From positions 1 to 17,753 of the forward strand of contig CAZVPF010000052.1 in assembly GCA_964628195.1 (NCBI GenBank): 17,753 nucleotides of DNA. Direction: 5' to 3'. The notes beneath the pieces were generated by a model that was given only the letters and a program-made list of their open reading frames with translations, ran no database searches and had not been told where the DNA came from. Made by a program: the position numbers and the translations under genes. Source of the DNA: CAZVPF01 sp964628195. Its GTDB lineage: Bacteria; Planctomycetota; Phycisphaerae; Sedimentisphaerales; Anaerohalosphaeraceae. Below, piece after piece: positions 1-7,600 of this stretch; position 1 is the stretch's first letter; every line of letters begins with the position of its first letter.

Positions 1-53
1 AGAGCGCTTGCATGGCATGCAAGAGGTCGTGAGTTCGAATCTCATCAGCTCCA
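1..53 (+). tRNA. tRNA-Ala (anticodon GGC), 3' portion
   Basis: This is the 3' part of a tRNA cut by the window edge. The end of the D arm is at about 1-6. The anticodon stem CTTGC/GCAAG (7-11, 19-23) encloses the loop ATGGCAT, giving anticodon GGC at 14-16, which reads Ala GCC/GCU codons. The variable loop is AGGTC. The T arm is GTGAG/CTCAT around TTCGAAT (29-45). The 3' acceptor strand CAGCTCC (46-52) is followed by discriminator A at 53. The CCA tail is not encoded, since TTT follows. The 5' acceptor strand and most of the D arm lie before the window. Confidence 0.9.
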
Positions 54-201
54 TTTATTGTTAAGGTGGCCAGTAAACTTAAGCTAACTATAACCCGGAT
101 TAGATATCAAGAAAGTTTAGTATCTCATATTAAAGCAACTGTCACTTTTTGATGAAAAAAACTATAAATGGATTCCCACGCCCATGGGCAAATATTCATG
201 T

Positions 202-645
202 TCAGGACCGTGTGATCAAGCCCATGATGCCTAAAGGCTCATTATCAATGTAAATAACCGTTCTTCGGTCAATAAGCCAGATATACCTGTCCTTGGAAGT
301 AAGAAAGCGGTATTTTACCTCTTCAAGTATGTCTTTTTCCGAAGCGAAAAGGTCATACTCTTTGTGTATTCTTTTTATGTCTTCAGGGTGGATCCTTTCA
401 GTGAACCATGCCGGGCCCTTTCGCATTAGCAGGTTGGAACGGAAGCCGAAAAGTTTATCGCTGTTTTGGCTTACACTTGTGAAAGTGCATTTTTTTATGT
501 CAAGGGAATAGGAAACCGCGTCTTTGACGCTGTACCTGTATGTGCCGAAAGGCCTGCATAGAGGTGCAGCAGAAGTGTCATAAAGGATTAAATCCCCGGG
601 AAAGTTCACTAACTTTTTTTCTTTGAGACCGCAGAGATGCCGCAT
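202..645 (-). CDS. Stand-alone PAS-domain protein
   Basis: This encodes a 147-residue soluble protein whose C-terminal two thirds (about residues 52-147) look like a PAS_3-type domain. Visible marks are FTSVSQNSDKLFGF (54-67), HPEDI (86-90), a helix rich in acidic and basic residues, KYRFLTSKDRYIWLIDR (111-127), and a closing strand with NEPLGIMGLI (135-144). PAS domains bind small ligands or partner proteins in signalling. There is no kinase, GGDEF, HTH or transmembrane segment, so its output must lie in a partner. I chose the ATG at 645 because minus-strand GAGG lies 6 nt upstream; an ATG at 657 and a TTG at 660 are in-frame alternatives, and a stop lies just upstream (673-675). It is divergent from the propeller gene. 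The ligand and partner are unknown. Confidence 0.75.
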   Translation of the reverse strand: MRHLCGLKEKKLVNFPGDLILYDTSAAPLCRPFGTYRYSVKDAVSYSLDIKKCTFTSVSQNSDKLFGFRSNLLMRKGPAWFTERIHPEDIKRIHKEYDLFASEKDILEEVKYRFLTSKDRYIWLIDRRTVIYIDNEPLGIMGLITRS

Positions 646-651
646 ATTGTG

Positions 652-655
652 CCTC
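652..655 (-). promoter_or_regulatory. Ribosome binding site for the PAS protein
   Basis: GAGG on the minus strand sits 6 nt before the ATG at 645. This favours that start over the longer in-frame options. Confidence 0.5.
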
Positions 656-757
656 ATCAATAATTCTTCGTTTTATTATTCATTGGCTCTGCAACGGGCC
701 GAGGCGTGCAAAGCAGGTTATCTGTCGACAAAAAACAGGCGAGGGGTTTAGGAAAAA

Positions 758-785
758 TTGCTTTATTAATCCATCCTGATAATAT
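758..785 (+). promoter_or_regulatory. Possible sigma70-type promoter for the FG-GAP gene
   Basis: TTGCTT (758-763) and TAATAT (780-785) are separated by 16 nt, which puts the transcription start near 792, about 35 nt before the chosen start codon. This is pattern matching only. Confidence 0.35.
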
Positions 786-816
786 ATGGCTAATACTTTG
801 TGAACATTTATTTTAT

Positions 817-820
817 GGAG
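817..820 (+). promoter_or_regulatory. Ribosome binding site that decides the FG-GAP gene start
   Basis: GGAG at 817-820 is followed by 6 nt and then ATG at 827. The resulting protein starts directly with a signal peptide. The upstream in-frame GTG (800) and ATG (815) are less well supported. Confidence 0.6.
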
Positions 821-826
821 AGTTTT

Positions 827-2287
827 ATGATACAGTCCCGTTTTTCTTCAATTGTTCTGCTGGTTATCTGCGGGGCGGTTTTCGGTGTAAACGGAGCCGT
901 CAAAGATGAGGCAGTTTTTCATGACAAGAGCGATGAACTTGGGATAAAACCTGCTAATTCGGCGGCGGCCTGGGCCGATTTCAACAATGACGGGTGGGAG
1001 GATGTTTACACAGGCGGCTGGGTTTGGGTAAACAGCAAAGGCAAGACTTTTACGAGGCTGAAGGTCAGCGGCAGAGGCACAGCAGCGGACTTTGATAATG
1101 ACGGCTGGATCGATATATTTTCATACTCTAAACGGGAGTTTTTTCGTAATATCAAGGGCAGTAAGTTTTCAAAGACCGATATGGTGAAACTTCCAAAATC
1201 TGTCTCTCACGGGGCCTGCTGGGCTGATTTTAACAATGACGGTTTTGCGGATATTTATATCGGCGGTTATGAAGACTTCAAAGCAGGTGTGACATACAGT
1301 GATCTGCTTTTGACAAACAATGCCGGTAAGAGTTTTAATATTTCCAGCCGCATTGCCGGGCACCGGGCCAGGGGAGTGACGGCTTGTGATTTTGACGAGG
1401 ACGGCGACGTTGATGTTTATGTCTCTAATTATCGGCTGCAGCCGAATTTGCTATTGATAAACGACGGCAAGGGTAATTTAACCGACCGTGCGGCAGATTA
1501 TAATTCGAGGGCGAGCTCAGGTGAGTTCAAAGGCGGACATTCGATCGGGGCCTGCTGGGCGGACTTCGATAACGATGGGCATTTTGACCTTTTTGCTGGT
1601 AATTTCGCCCATGACGACAGCAGGGGTGATCAGCCGGAATCACGTTTTCTGCGTAACGGCGGGCCTGAGAAAGGCTATAAGTTTACCGATCTTGGGCAAA
1701 GGGGAATTTGGTACCAGGAGTCGTACGCAAGCTGTGCGGCGGGTGATTATGATAATGACGGGGATGTTGATCTTTATTTTACAACGGTTTACGGCACTGC
1801 TTCTTTCGGAAGGAAAAATCATCCTGTTCTATTCCGCAACGAGGGGGGGTGGCGTTTTACCGATGTGACGCACGAAGCCGGTCTTGGCGGGCTGGGGCCG
1901 ACATACCAGGCTGGATGGGCTGATTTTGACAATGACGGAGACCTTGACCTGATTACCGACGGGAAGCTGTTTGTAAACGGCGGAAACGATAATCACTGGC
2001 TGAAAGTGCGATTAGGGGGGGATGGGGTTACAATTAACAAAAATGCATTGGGCGCACAAGTGCGGATAAATACAGGGGGCAAGGTGTTTACGCGGCAGGT
2101 CGAGGCCGGCACTGGTGAGGGCAATCAGAACAGTATGACACTTCATTTCGGGCTTGGCGGTCATAATGGGGTTGTTGACCTGCAGATAATATGGCCCGAC
2201 GGCAGAAAGAAACTCGTTAAAGCGGTCGATATTGACAGTACGGTCGAGGTTGAATATATAAGCAAGCCTGATCCGGGCAGTGAGTGA
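827..2287 (+). CDS. Secreted FG-GAP/VCBS beta-propeller protein with C-terminal ASPIC/UnbV domain
   Basis: The product has 486 residues. Residues 1-24 form a signal peptide (basic start, hydrophobic core, end near GVNGA), so it is exported. Seven acidic calcium loops of the D-x-D/N-x-D-G-x-x-D type follow, starting at residues 51, 88, 134, 188, 246, 307 and 366, each usually preceded by a WADF/AADF-like strand. Seven such repeats match a seven-bladed integrin-alpha/CRTAC1-like propeller. The C-terminus (about 408-477) carries an ASPIC/UnbV-like segment with ALGAQVRI, VEAGTGEGNQNS, HFGLGG and IIWPDGR. The family usually acts as secreted or surface carbohydrate- or protein-binding modules, and no catalytic residues are evident. 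The gene stands alone, divergent from the PAS gene and convergent with xseB (18 nt gap). Its exact ligand cannot be inferred. Confidence 0.88.
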   Translation: MIQSRFSSIVLLVICGAVFGVNGAVKDEAVFHDKSDELGIKPANSAAAWADFNNDGWEDVYTGGWVWVNSKGKTFTRLKVSGRGTAADFDNDGWIDIFSYSKREFFRNIKGSKFSKTDMVKLPKSVSHGACWADFNNDGFADIYIGGYEDFKAGVTYSDLLLTNNAGKSFNISSRIAGHRARGVTACDFDEDGDVDVYVSNYRLQPNLLLINDGKGNLTDRAADYNSRASSGEFKGGHSIGACWADFDNDGHFDLFAGNFAHDDSRGDQPESRFLRNGGPEKGYKFTDLGQRGIWYQESYASCAAGDYDNDGDVDLYFTTVYGTASFGRKNHPVLFRNEGGWRFTDVTHEAGLGGLGPTYQAGWADFDNDGDLDLITDGKLFVNGGNDNHWLKVRLGGDGVTINKNALGAQVRINTGGKVFTRQVEAGTGEGNQNSMTLHFGLGGHNGVVDLQIIWPDGRKKLVKAVDIDSTVEVEYISKPDPGSE

Positions 2288-2305
2288 GTAAGAGTTAGTC
2301 GATGA

Positions 2306-2545
2306 TTATTTATCCGAAGCCGGTTCGGATTTATCGGTTTCGGTGTTTATCTGTTCTATTCTCTGCTCGGCTGTGCGAAGTATCTGCCTGCAATGCTTTA
2401 TCAGCGACATGCCGTGTTCGTATTCTTCTATGCTGGATTCGAGGTTTATATCACCGTGTTCAATTTTTGATACGATCTCTGAGAGCTTGTCTATTGCCTG
2501 CTCGAAACTGAGATTTTCCAAATTTTTTTTCTGCTGTTTAGCCAT
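2306..2545 (-). CDS. xseB: Exodeoxyribonuclease VII small subunit
   Basis: This 79-residue all-helical protein matches XseB in length (about 80 residues) and pattern. NLSFEQAIDKLSEIVSKIEHGDINLESSIEEYEHGM (8-43) holds the typical FE-A-L-I-LE-G-L-LEES-YE-G register, and a charged tail follows. XseB packs around XseA to form ExoVII, which degrades single-stranded DNA from both ends in the cytoplasm. The ATG at 2545 is preferred. An upstream extension of the frame to 2602 would run into the tRNA-Leu gene, so it is not credible. The gene lies 30 nt downstream of tRNA-Leu and follows xseA on the same strand. Its Shine-Dalgarno (GGA about 5 nt upstream) is weak. Confidence 0.93.
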   Translation of the reverse strand: MAKQQKKNLENLSFEQAIDKLSEIVSKIEHGDINLESSIEEYEHGMSLIKHCRQILRTAEQRIEQINTETDKSEPASDK

Positions 2546-2575
2546 TTTTCCGTCTTGTTTATAACAATAAATCAA

Positions 2576-2660
2576 TGCGAGCGAGAGGACTCGAACCTCC
2601 ACGGATTATTAATCCACCAGGACCTAAACCTGGCGCGTCTGCCAGTTCCGCCACGCTCGC
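2576..2660 (-). tRNA. tRNA-Leu (anticodon UAG)
   Basis: This is a complete class II tRNA on the minus strand. The 5' acceptor GCGAGCG pairs with CGCTCGC, and discriminator A is at 2576. The anticodon stem CCAGG/CCTGG encloses TTTAGGT, giving anticodon TAG. There is a long variable arm (TGGATTAATAATCCG region) as expected for Leu, and a T arm GGAGG-TTCGAGT-CCTCT. CCA is not encoded. The gene lies between xseA (42 nt upstream) and xseB (30 nt downstream), all on one strand, so it could be co-transcribed with the two nuclease genes and processed out. Confidence 0.95.
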
Positions 2661-2702
2661 GGTCTTATTTGATCAAAGCCACGCTGCAGATACGCTATAT
2701 TT

Positions 2703-4058
2703 TTACTTTTTTGTTACCCGACTTTCAATAAAAATTCTGTCCTTTAGTTCGGTTATTATTTCAGAGTCTATTTCGATGTCATCAGCGTTTCGGAGTATTC
2801 GGCTGGTCTTTTTGTCCCTTGTAATGCTGAATCCCCTTTCGAGGACGCCTTTTGGATTGAGGCCTGCGAGCCTGTTTTCTCCGGCGGTAAGGGTGTTTTC
2901 GGCAGTTGAAAGGCTTTTAGCGATGTGCCGGTTAAGGGCGGAGCGGGCGTTTTCGAGCAATGTCGCTTTTCTGGCGATCAGCCTGTGGGGCTCGAGTCTG
3001 CGAGAATGACTTTCGAGACGAGCGAGTTTTTCTGCAAGCTGTGAGAGTCGGTTATTTATTGATCCCCTGAGAGCGGTTGCGGCATTATCGAGTTTGATGG
3101 CAGGGTCGGTTAAAATCCTCGCGGGCTGTTTAAAAACATATGAGCCGGTGAGGGCATCGAGCCTGTGGGCAGCCATTTTAAGCGTGGTGTTCATGTCAGC
3201 GGCCAGAGCGCGTTCGGCGGATATCAATACGCGATGGGTTTCGTGGATGTCCGGGACGGCGATCATTCCGGCCTTGGTAGGCGTCGAGGCCCGGGCATCG
3301 GCGACGAGATCGGCGATGGTTACGTCAACCTCGTGGCCTACGGCACTTATTACGGGCAGCTTTGAGGCGTAAATGGCCCTTGCGACGATTTCTTCGTTAA
3401 AGGCCCAGAGGTCCTCGAGTGAGCCTCCTCCGCGGCCGGTTATTATAAGGTCCAGCCCGAATTTACTCGCTGATGCGTTGGCCCGGGATATGGCGGCGGC
3501 AATTTCCTCGGCAGCAGCCTGACCCTGAACAGCGGCAGGGAAGAGTATCAGTTTGGCGCACGGCCACCTGTTTGAGATGCTTTCGGCGATGTCTTTCAGG
3601 GCTGCGGCAGATTCGCTGGTTACAACCGCGATCCGCATCGGGTAAGGGGGGAGGGGTTTTTTATTCTCGTCGCGGAAAAGTCCCTCGGCCTGGAGCTTTT
3701 TGACCATTTTCTCGAACTCTGCCTGCAGGTCGCCGATGCCGCCGTGGGTTAGTTTTTCAACGTAGAGCTGGTATTTGCCCTGAGGCGGGTAAATATCAAT
3801 GTATCCGCGTGCCTGGACCTCAATACCATCCTCTGGTTCAAACTTAACGGAGTTGAATTTACTTGCCCACATTATACAGTTTAACACGCCATCGTGGTCC
3901 TTGAGGGAAAAATAGCAATGGCCGCTCGAATAATTGCGTTTCCATCCGCTGACCTGGCCTTTTACCGTGAGCATAGCCGGCAAGGTGTTTTCGATCGCAG
4001 TCTTTATTAACGAGTTTATTTGAGTAACAGTATATATTTTGTTGTTTGTTTTTGCCAT
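2703..4058 (-). CDS. xseA: Exodeoxyribonuclease VII large subunit
   Basis: This 451-residue catalytic subunit of ExoVII is close to the usual 400-460. It has an N-terminal OB-fold (about 8-105, VTQINSLIK, VKGQVSGWKRNYSSGHCYFSLKD), then the catalytic Exonuc_VII_L domain from about 128. That domain has the hallmark blocks AVVTSESAAALKDI (144-157), GRGGGSLEDLWAFNEE (208-223) and SAVGHEVDVTIADLVADARASTPT (238-261). A charged helical C-terminal region, the usual XseB-binding part, follows. The enzyme trims single-stranded DNA to short oligonucleotides. The start at 4058 gives the family's usual N-terminus; the Shine-Dalgarno is weak. It is divergent from the orphan receiver-like gene, and tRNA-Leu and xseB follow on the same strand. 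Confidence 0.96.
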   Translation of the reverse strand: MAKTNNKIYTVTQINSLIKTAIENTLPAMLTVKGQVSGWKRNYSSGHCYFSLKDHDGVLNCIMWASKFNSVKFEPEDGIEVQARGYIDIYPPQGKYQLYVEKLTHGGIGDLQAEFEKMVKKLQAEGLFRDENKKPLPPYPMRIAVVTSESAAALKDIAESISNRWPCAKLILFPAAVQGQAAAEEIAAAISRANASASKFGLDLIITGRGGGSLEDLWAFNEEIVARAIYASKLPVISAVGHEVDVTIADLVADARASTPTKAGMIAVPDIHETHRVLISAERALAADMNTTLKMAAHRLDALTGSYVFKQPARILTDPAIKLDNAATALRGSINNRLSQLAEKLARLESHSRRLEPHRLIARKATLLENARSALNRHIAKSLSTAENTLTAGENRLAGLNPKGVLERGFSITRDKKTSRILRNADDIEIDSEIITELKDRIFIESRVTKK

Positions 4059-4126
4059 GTGCTCATCATAACAAATCCGGATGTTTATTCAATCATGACT
4101 TTTTTTCAGCAGACTGACAGTATGTT

Positions 4127-4141
4127 GTCACTGCATGTGAC
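4127..4141. repeat. Short inverted repeat between xseA and the receiver-like gene
   Basis: GTCAC-TGCAT-GTGAC is a perfect 5-bp dyad with a 5-nt centre in the divergent intergenic region. It could be an operator for either gene, but dyads this short also occur by chance. Confidence 0.3.
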
Positions 4142-4207
4142 ATTTTAATGGAATATTTGAATAAACAGAGGATAAATATTGGTGATAGATCAGTTATAAG
4201 CACATTC

Positions 4208-4211
4208 AGGA
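4208..4211 (+). promoter_or_regulatory. Ribosome binding site supporting the internal start of the receiver-like gene
   Basis: AGGA at 4208-4211 lies 8 nt before the ATG at 4220. No such site precedes the upstream in-frame ATG at 4148, so the shorter protein is preferred. Confidence 0.45.
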
Positions 4212-4219
4212 AAAGATTT

Positions 4220-4564
4220 ATGAACAACAGCCCTACTTATATTGCAGCCGTTAAAGACGACAGAAAATTCGGGATTATCAGGTCATCTTTGGTTGGTAAA
4301 ACCGCAGGGTCCAAAATAATAAGGTTTCATAACGGGTATGATCTTATGGACTTTATAATGACCGCCGCATTTTTGAATTGCCTTGAATATGTCGCACCAA
4401 GAATACTTATATCCGACGATATCAAAGATATCGAGCCAAGCGAGGTAGTTAAGCTGTTTGAAGAAAATCCGTCTCTTAATGATATGAAGTTAAATATGGA
4501 AATAATTACATCAGAACATTTTGAAAAAGGGGATTTAGCCGTATTCGAAAAACAAAGTTTATAG
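4220..4564 (+). CDS. Orphan degenerate receiver-like protein (response-regulator fold, hypothetical)
   Basis: This encodes a 114-residue soluble protein. Spacing of hydrophobic strands and helices resembles a CheY-like receiver. YIAAVKDDRK (7-16) fits the first strand and acidic pocket. SKIIRFHNGYDLMDFI (31-46) fits beta2-alpha2. RILISDDIKDIEPSEVVKLFEENPSLNDMK (61-90) fits the phospho-acceptor strand and helix 3. NMEIITSE (92-99) fits strand 4 with its Thr/Ser. VFEKQSL near the end may hold the conserved Lys (111). The pocket is altered (Lys12 where the first Asp is expected), and the protein ends just after putative strand 5, so helix 5 is missing. There is no output domain and no kinase nearby. 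The receiver assignment is by eye; a non-receiver identity is possible. An in-frame ATG at 4148 would add 24 residues but has no ribosome binding site. Confidence 0.6.
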   Translation: MNNSPTYIAAVKDDRKFGIIRSSLVGKTAGSKIIRFHNGYDLMDFIMTAAFLNCLEYVAPRILISDDIKDIEPSEVVKLFEENPSLNDMKLNMEIITSEHFEKGDLAVFEKQSL

Positions 4565-4591
4565 CGAGATATGATTTGTATGTTAAGAAAA

Positions 4592-4617
4592 AAAGGAGCG
4601 GCCTAAACCGCTCCTTT
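4592..4617. terminator. Bidirectional Rho-independent terminator
   Basis: A 10-bp stem AAAGGAGCGG / CCGCTCCTTT (4592-4601, 4608-4617) has a 6-nt loop CCTAAA. On the minus strand it is followed by a run of T from the A tract at 4588-4594, making a strong terminator for the large gene ending at 4652. On the plus strand it can also stop transcription from the receiver-like gene ending at 4564. Confidence 0.85.
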
Positions 4618-4651
4618 GATAGCTGATATAACGTATAGAGCAACCTATTAA

Positions 4652-7600
4652 TTACGGGCAATCGGCTGGAGGGGAAGTACCAAAGTTGTCCCGGAATTCC
4701 GGCCAGTCGGTTGTATTGATACACCCATCATGGTTGTAGTCCGCGCAAATATGTAGAATATACCTTGGATGGGGGAAGCAAAAACCAAACCCATCACGGA
4801 AGTCCGGCCAATCGGAAGTGTTTACTATGCCGTCACAATTTGAGTCGGCGTGGCACTGGGTTGCACACCACCAGCAGTCGGGTCTTTGTTCATAAGTAAT
4901 AAGCTCGAAACTCATGTCCACACGGTTTTCCGGCGGGATGAAGGGACACAGCCAGGGCTGTTTCATCCAGTTTCCGTATTCCCAGCAGTCAGGATTGACC
5001 GGTGACATGTCGAGCACCTTTCCCGTGCAGGCAGCTTCAAGGAACGGATCCGGGCTAGTATGCCAGCCCCAGAAATGAATACTCGGGTCGCCGGGCGCCG
5101 GCGGTACATTATTTGTGTAACGCATAGTACCGTCAGGAGCCCATACAGCGCCTACCACTGCCTGTATGTCGAGCCAGTACCTGAACTTTGCCTCTTCTTC
5201 AAAGAACTCGGGCTGACCGGGTATATGGTTGCTTCTTGGATCAATCTCGGCACAAAGCAGCACGCACTGCGCGAGGTTGACCTTGTACTCGTACACCTGT
5301 TCCTGGAAACAGTCGCCATAGCCCATAGGAATAATCTCAACTGCAGAGGCCGGTGCAAAATAAAGCGCCAGTGCTGTCGGATCATCGCCGGCAAGGAAGT
5401 CCGGCGGACAAGCCCTGTCGGGGTCGGCATGGTGGAAGCTGATTATCCATCCGTCTATCTGATACGGTTCTGCGGAGAGATCGGGCATGTAGCGTTCGTC
5501 AAGATAGCTTCCCCACCAGCGAACAGCATCAATTGTTCTGCCGTCCGAGATGAAGTCATCGGCTACTACCTTGTTGGGGCCTTCCTGCTGCTCTTGTGAA
5601 GTTACCCTGAACGCCATATCCGATACACGTTCGTCAGTCCATAAAATTGGCTGCCAGTTGGGGTTATTCGGGGGATTCTTCGAGGCGGCTGGGCAGAGGA
5701 TGGGCATCACAGACCTGTTGTGTTCACACCAAATCCACAAGTACGGATTGAGAGGGTCAACAGACAAGGCGGAAACGTCGAACCAGTATGTTCTGCCCTG
5801 CTCCTGCGGGAACCAGTCTGCTTCAGGCAGGTAATAGTCATAACGGTAGACAGGCTTGCCGGTGTATCCGATCAGGCCTGTGTTTGTTACCGTTACAGCA
5901 CTGATCGGAACGTTTTTCTGCCACAGCGGCGGCTCGAACGGCAGACAGTTTCCGAGTTCATCGTGAATGCTGAGATGGAAACCCGCCAAGCCGGCACCGG
6001 GTTGTTCTTCGTATCCCCACCAGTGGAAGTCAGTAACAATTCCGCCTTCGCAGAGCCAGTCATCGGCAACAATGATTGCCTCAACTGGTCCGCCTGCGTT
6101 CTGATAATCATGGGCGTGAAGTCCTGCAGTTTGAGAACTGGGCAGCTGTTCCCATTTCACAATCTCAAGAGGCTGGGATATCCACAGGTCCGAAGCGGCG
6201 TCGAAGCCTTCATCGGGACCATGCGGGAGCTGCATCCACTTGGGGAACTCTTCCGGCGGAGCCTCTTCTATTACTACAGTATGGTCTTCGACTTCACCGT
6301 CCTGAGCAGGACCAAAATAAGCAAGGCCGCCGTAAGTACTGAAACGTACTCTGGCAAAAGTTGTTCCGGGAACCGTTCCGGCAGGGACGGGGAAGTTTAT
6401 CATATTGTTGCCGGGAACAACTGGAACGGATGCAGCAATCTGTTCCCCGGGGTCCGCCCAGCTTCCGTTGTTATTGAAATCAAGCCACGCATCGATGAAA
6501 CCGTTTACCGAACAGTTAACCGTGAAACTCGAACCTACAGCACCTGTGACAATATTCGGGAAGCTTACTCCATCTTCGTCGTCCGGAGTCGCGCCGTTGA
6601 GGTCATCGCCGGTTGCCGTCGGATCGGGCTGGCCATTCATTTCAGGGTCAATGGATGGGCCCATGTTAATACCGGGCACGATCAGGTGATAGGCACCGTT
6701 ACTTGACGCAAGGGTCGGATAAGCCGGATCCGGAGCATCACCCCAGTCGAACTCTTCGGGCTCATCAACTACGAGCAGCAGGTAATCTTCCGTTTCGCCG
6801 TCTTCGAAGACGCCCGAACCATCCCAGTCGTTCGGGACCGGTTGTTCAGTTATGCTGAAACGGAACCAGATGTAATCGGGTATCGGGCCTATAGTGAAGT
6901 TCGGCGGTGACAATACTGAAAGCGGCCCGGAGAAACCATTAGGAACCCGGAAGTTAACCAGGACATGTTCAGGAGCAAGAGATAATGGACATGGTGAACT
7001 GCCAGACCACATTCCGTCCTGGTTCCAATCTGCAAGAACGTTGACATAACCGTCAACATTACTTGGCATGAAATTGGTCACGTCAATATCAATATTGGCT
7101 CCCCAAACCGCCTGCGAGCATACCTGCCCAAGAGCTGTGCCGTTACTGTTCGGGCAAGTAATAACTGCAGTGCCGGAGTTATCAATTGTAAACGCTTCGG
7201 GCATGATAAGCCCAGCGTCGCCATCCTGGAAACATTCATCCTGGTCATAAGGGGGGAAACAACCTGCGATCGGACATAATCCGGCGTTGCCATCCAATTC
7301 AAAATCATATGTCGGACCAAAATAAGCACCGAAATTGTTATGTTCGATATAGTAACCAGACGGATCCTTGCAAGTCGGGAAATTCCCATCTATACCAAGC
7401 CAGGGATATGCTTTTTTGCCCTGTCCTTCCGGTGCATCACCGTATTCAAGCTCCTGGGGCTGTAATGGCACGCCGGTTACTACAAAAGCAAGGTCAAGAC
7501 TGAGAGTCTCATATGGATGCCCAAAGGGATAATGCATATCTTGCCATATGGTCGATGTCCCGCCGGGTGTCGAATCCACGGGAACAACATGCGGGTTTTG

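Noticed and set aside
2546..2602. N-terminal extension of XseB
   Set aside because: It reads through the 3' end of tRNA-Leu, and the extra residues are absent from the family.
4506..4724. Minus-strand frame overlapping the terminator and the end of the large gene
   Set aside because: It runs through the 4592-4617 terminator hairpin and has no coding pattern.
5720..6706. Long plus-strand open frame (328 codons) inside the 1218-residue gene
   Set aside because: It is antisense to a gene with clear domains and a strong ribosome binding site; its translation shows no family pattern and low-complexity codon bias mirrors the real gene.
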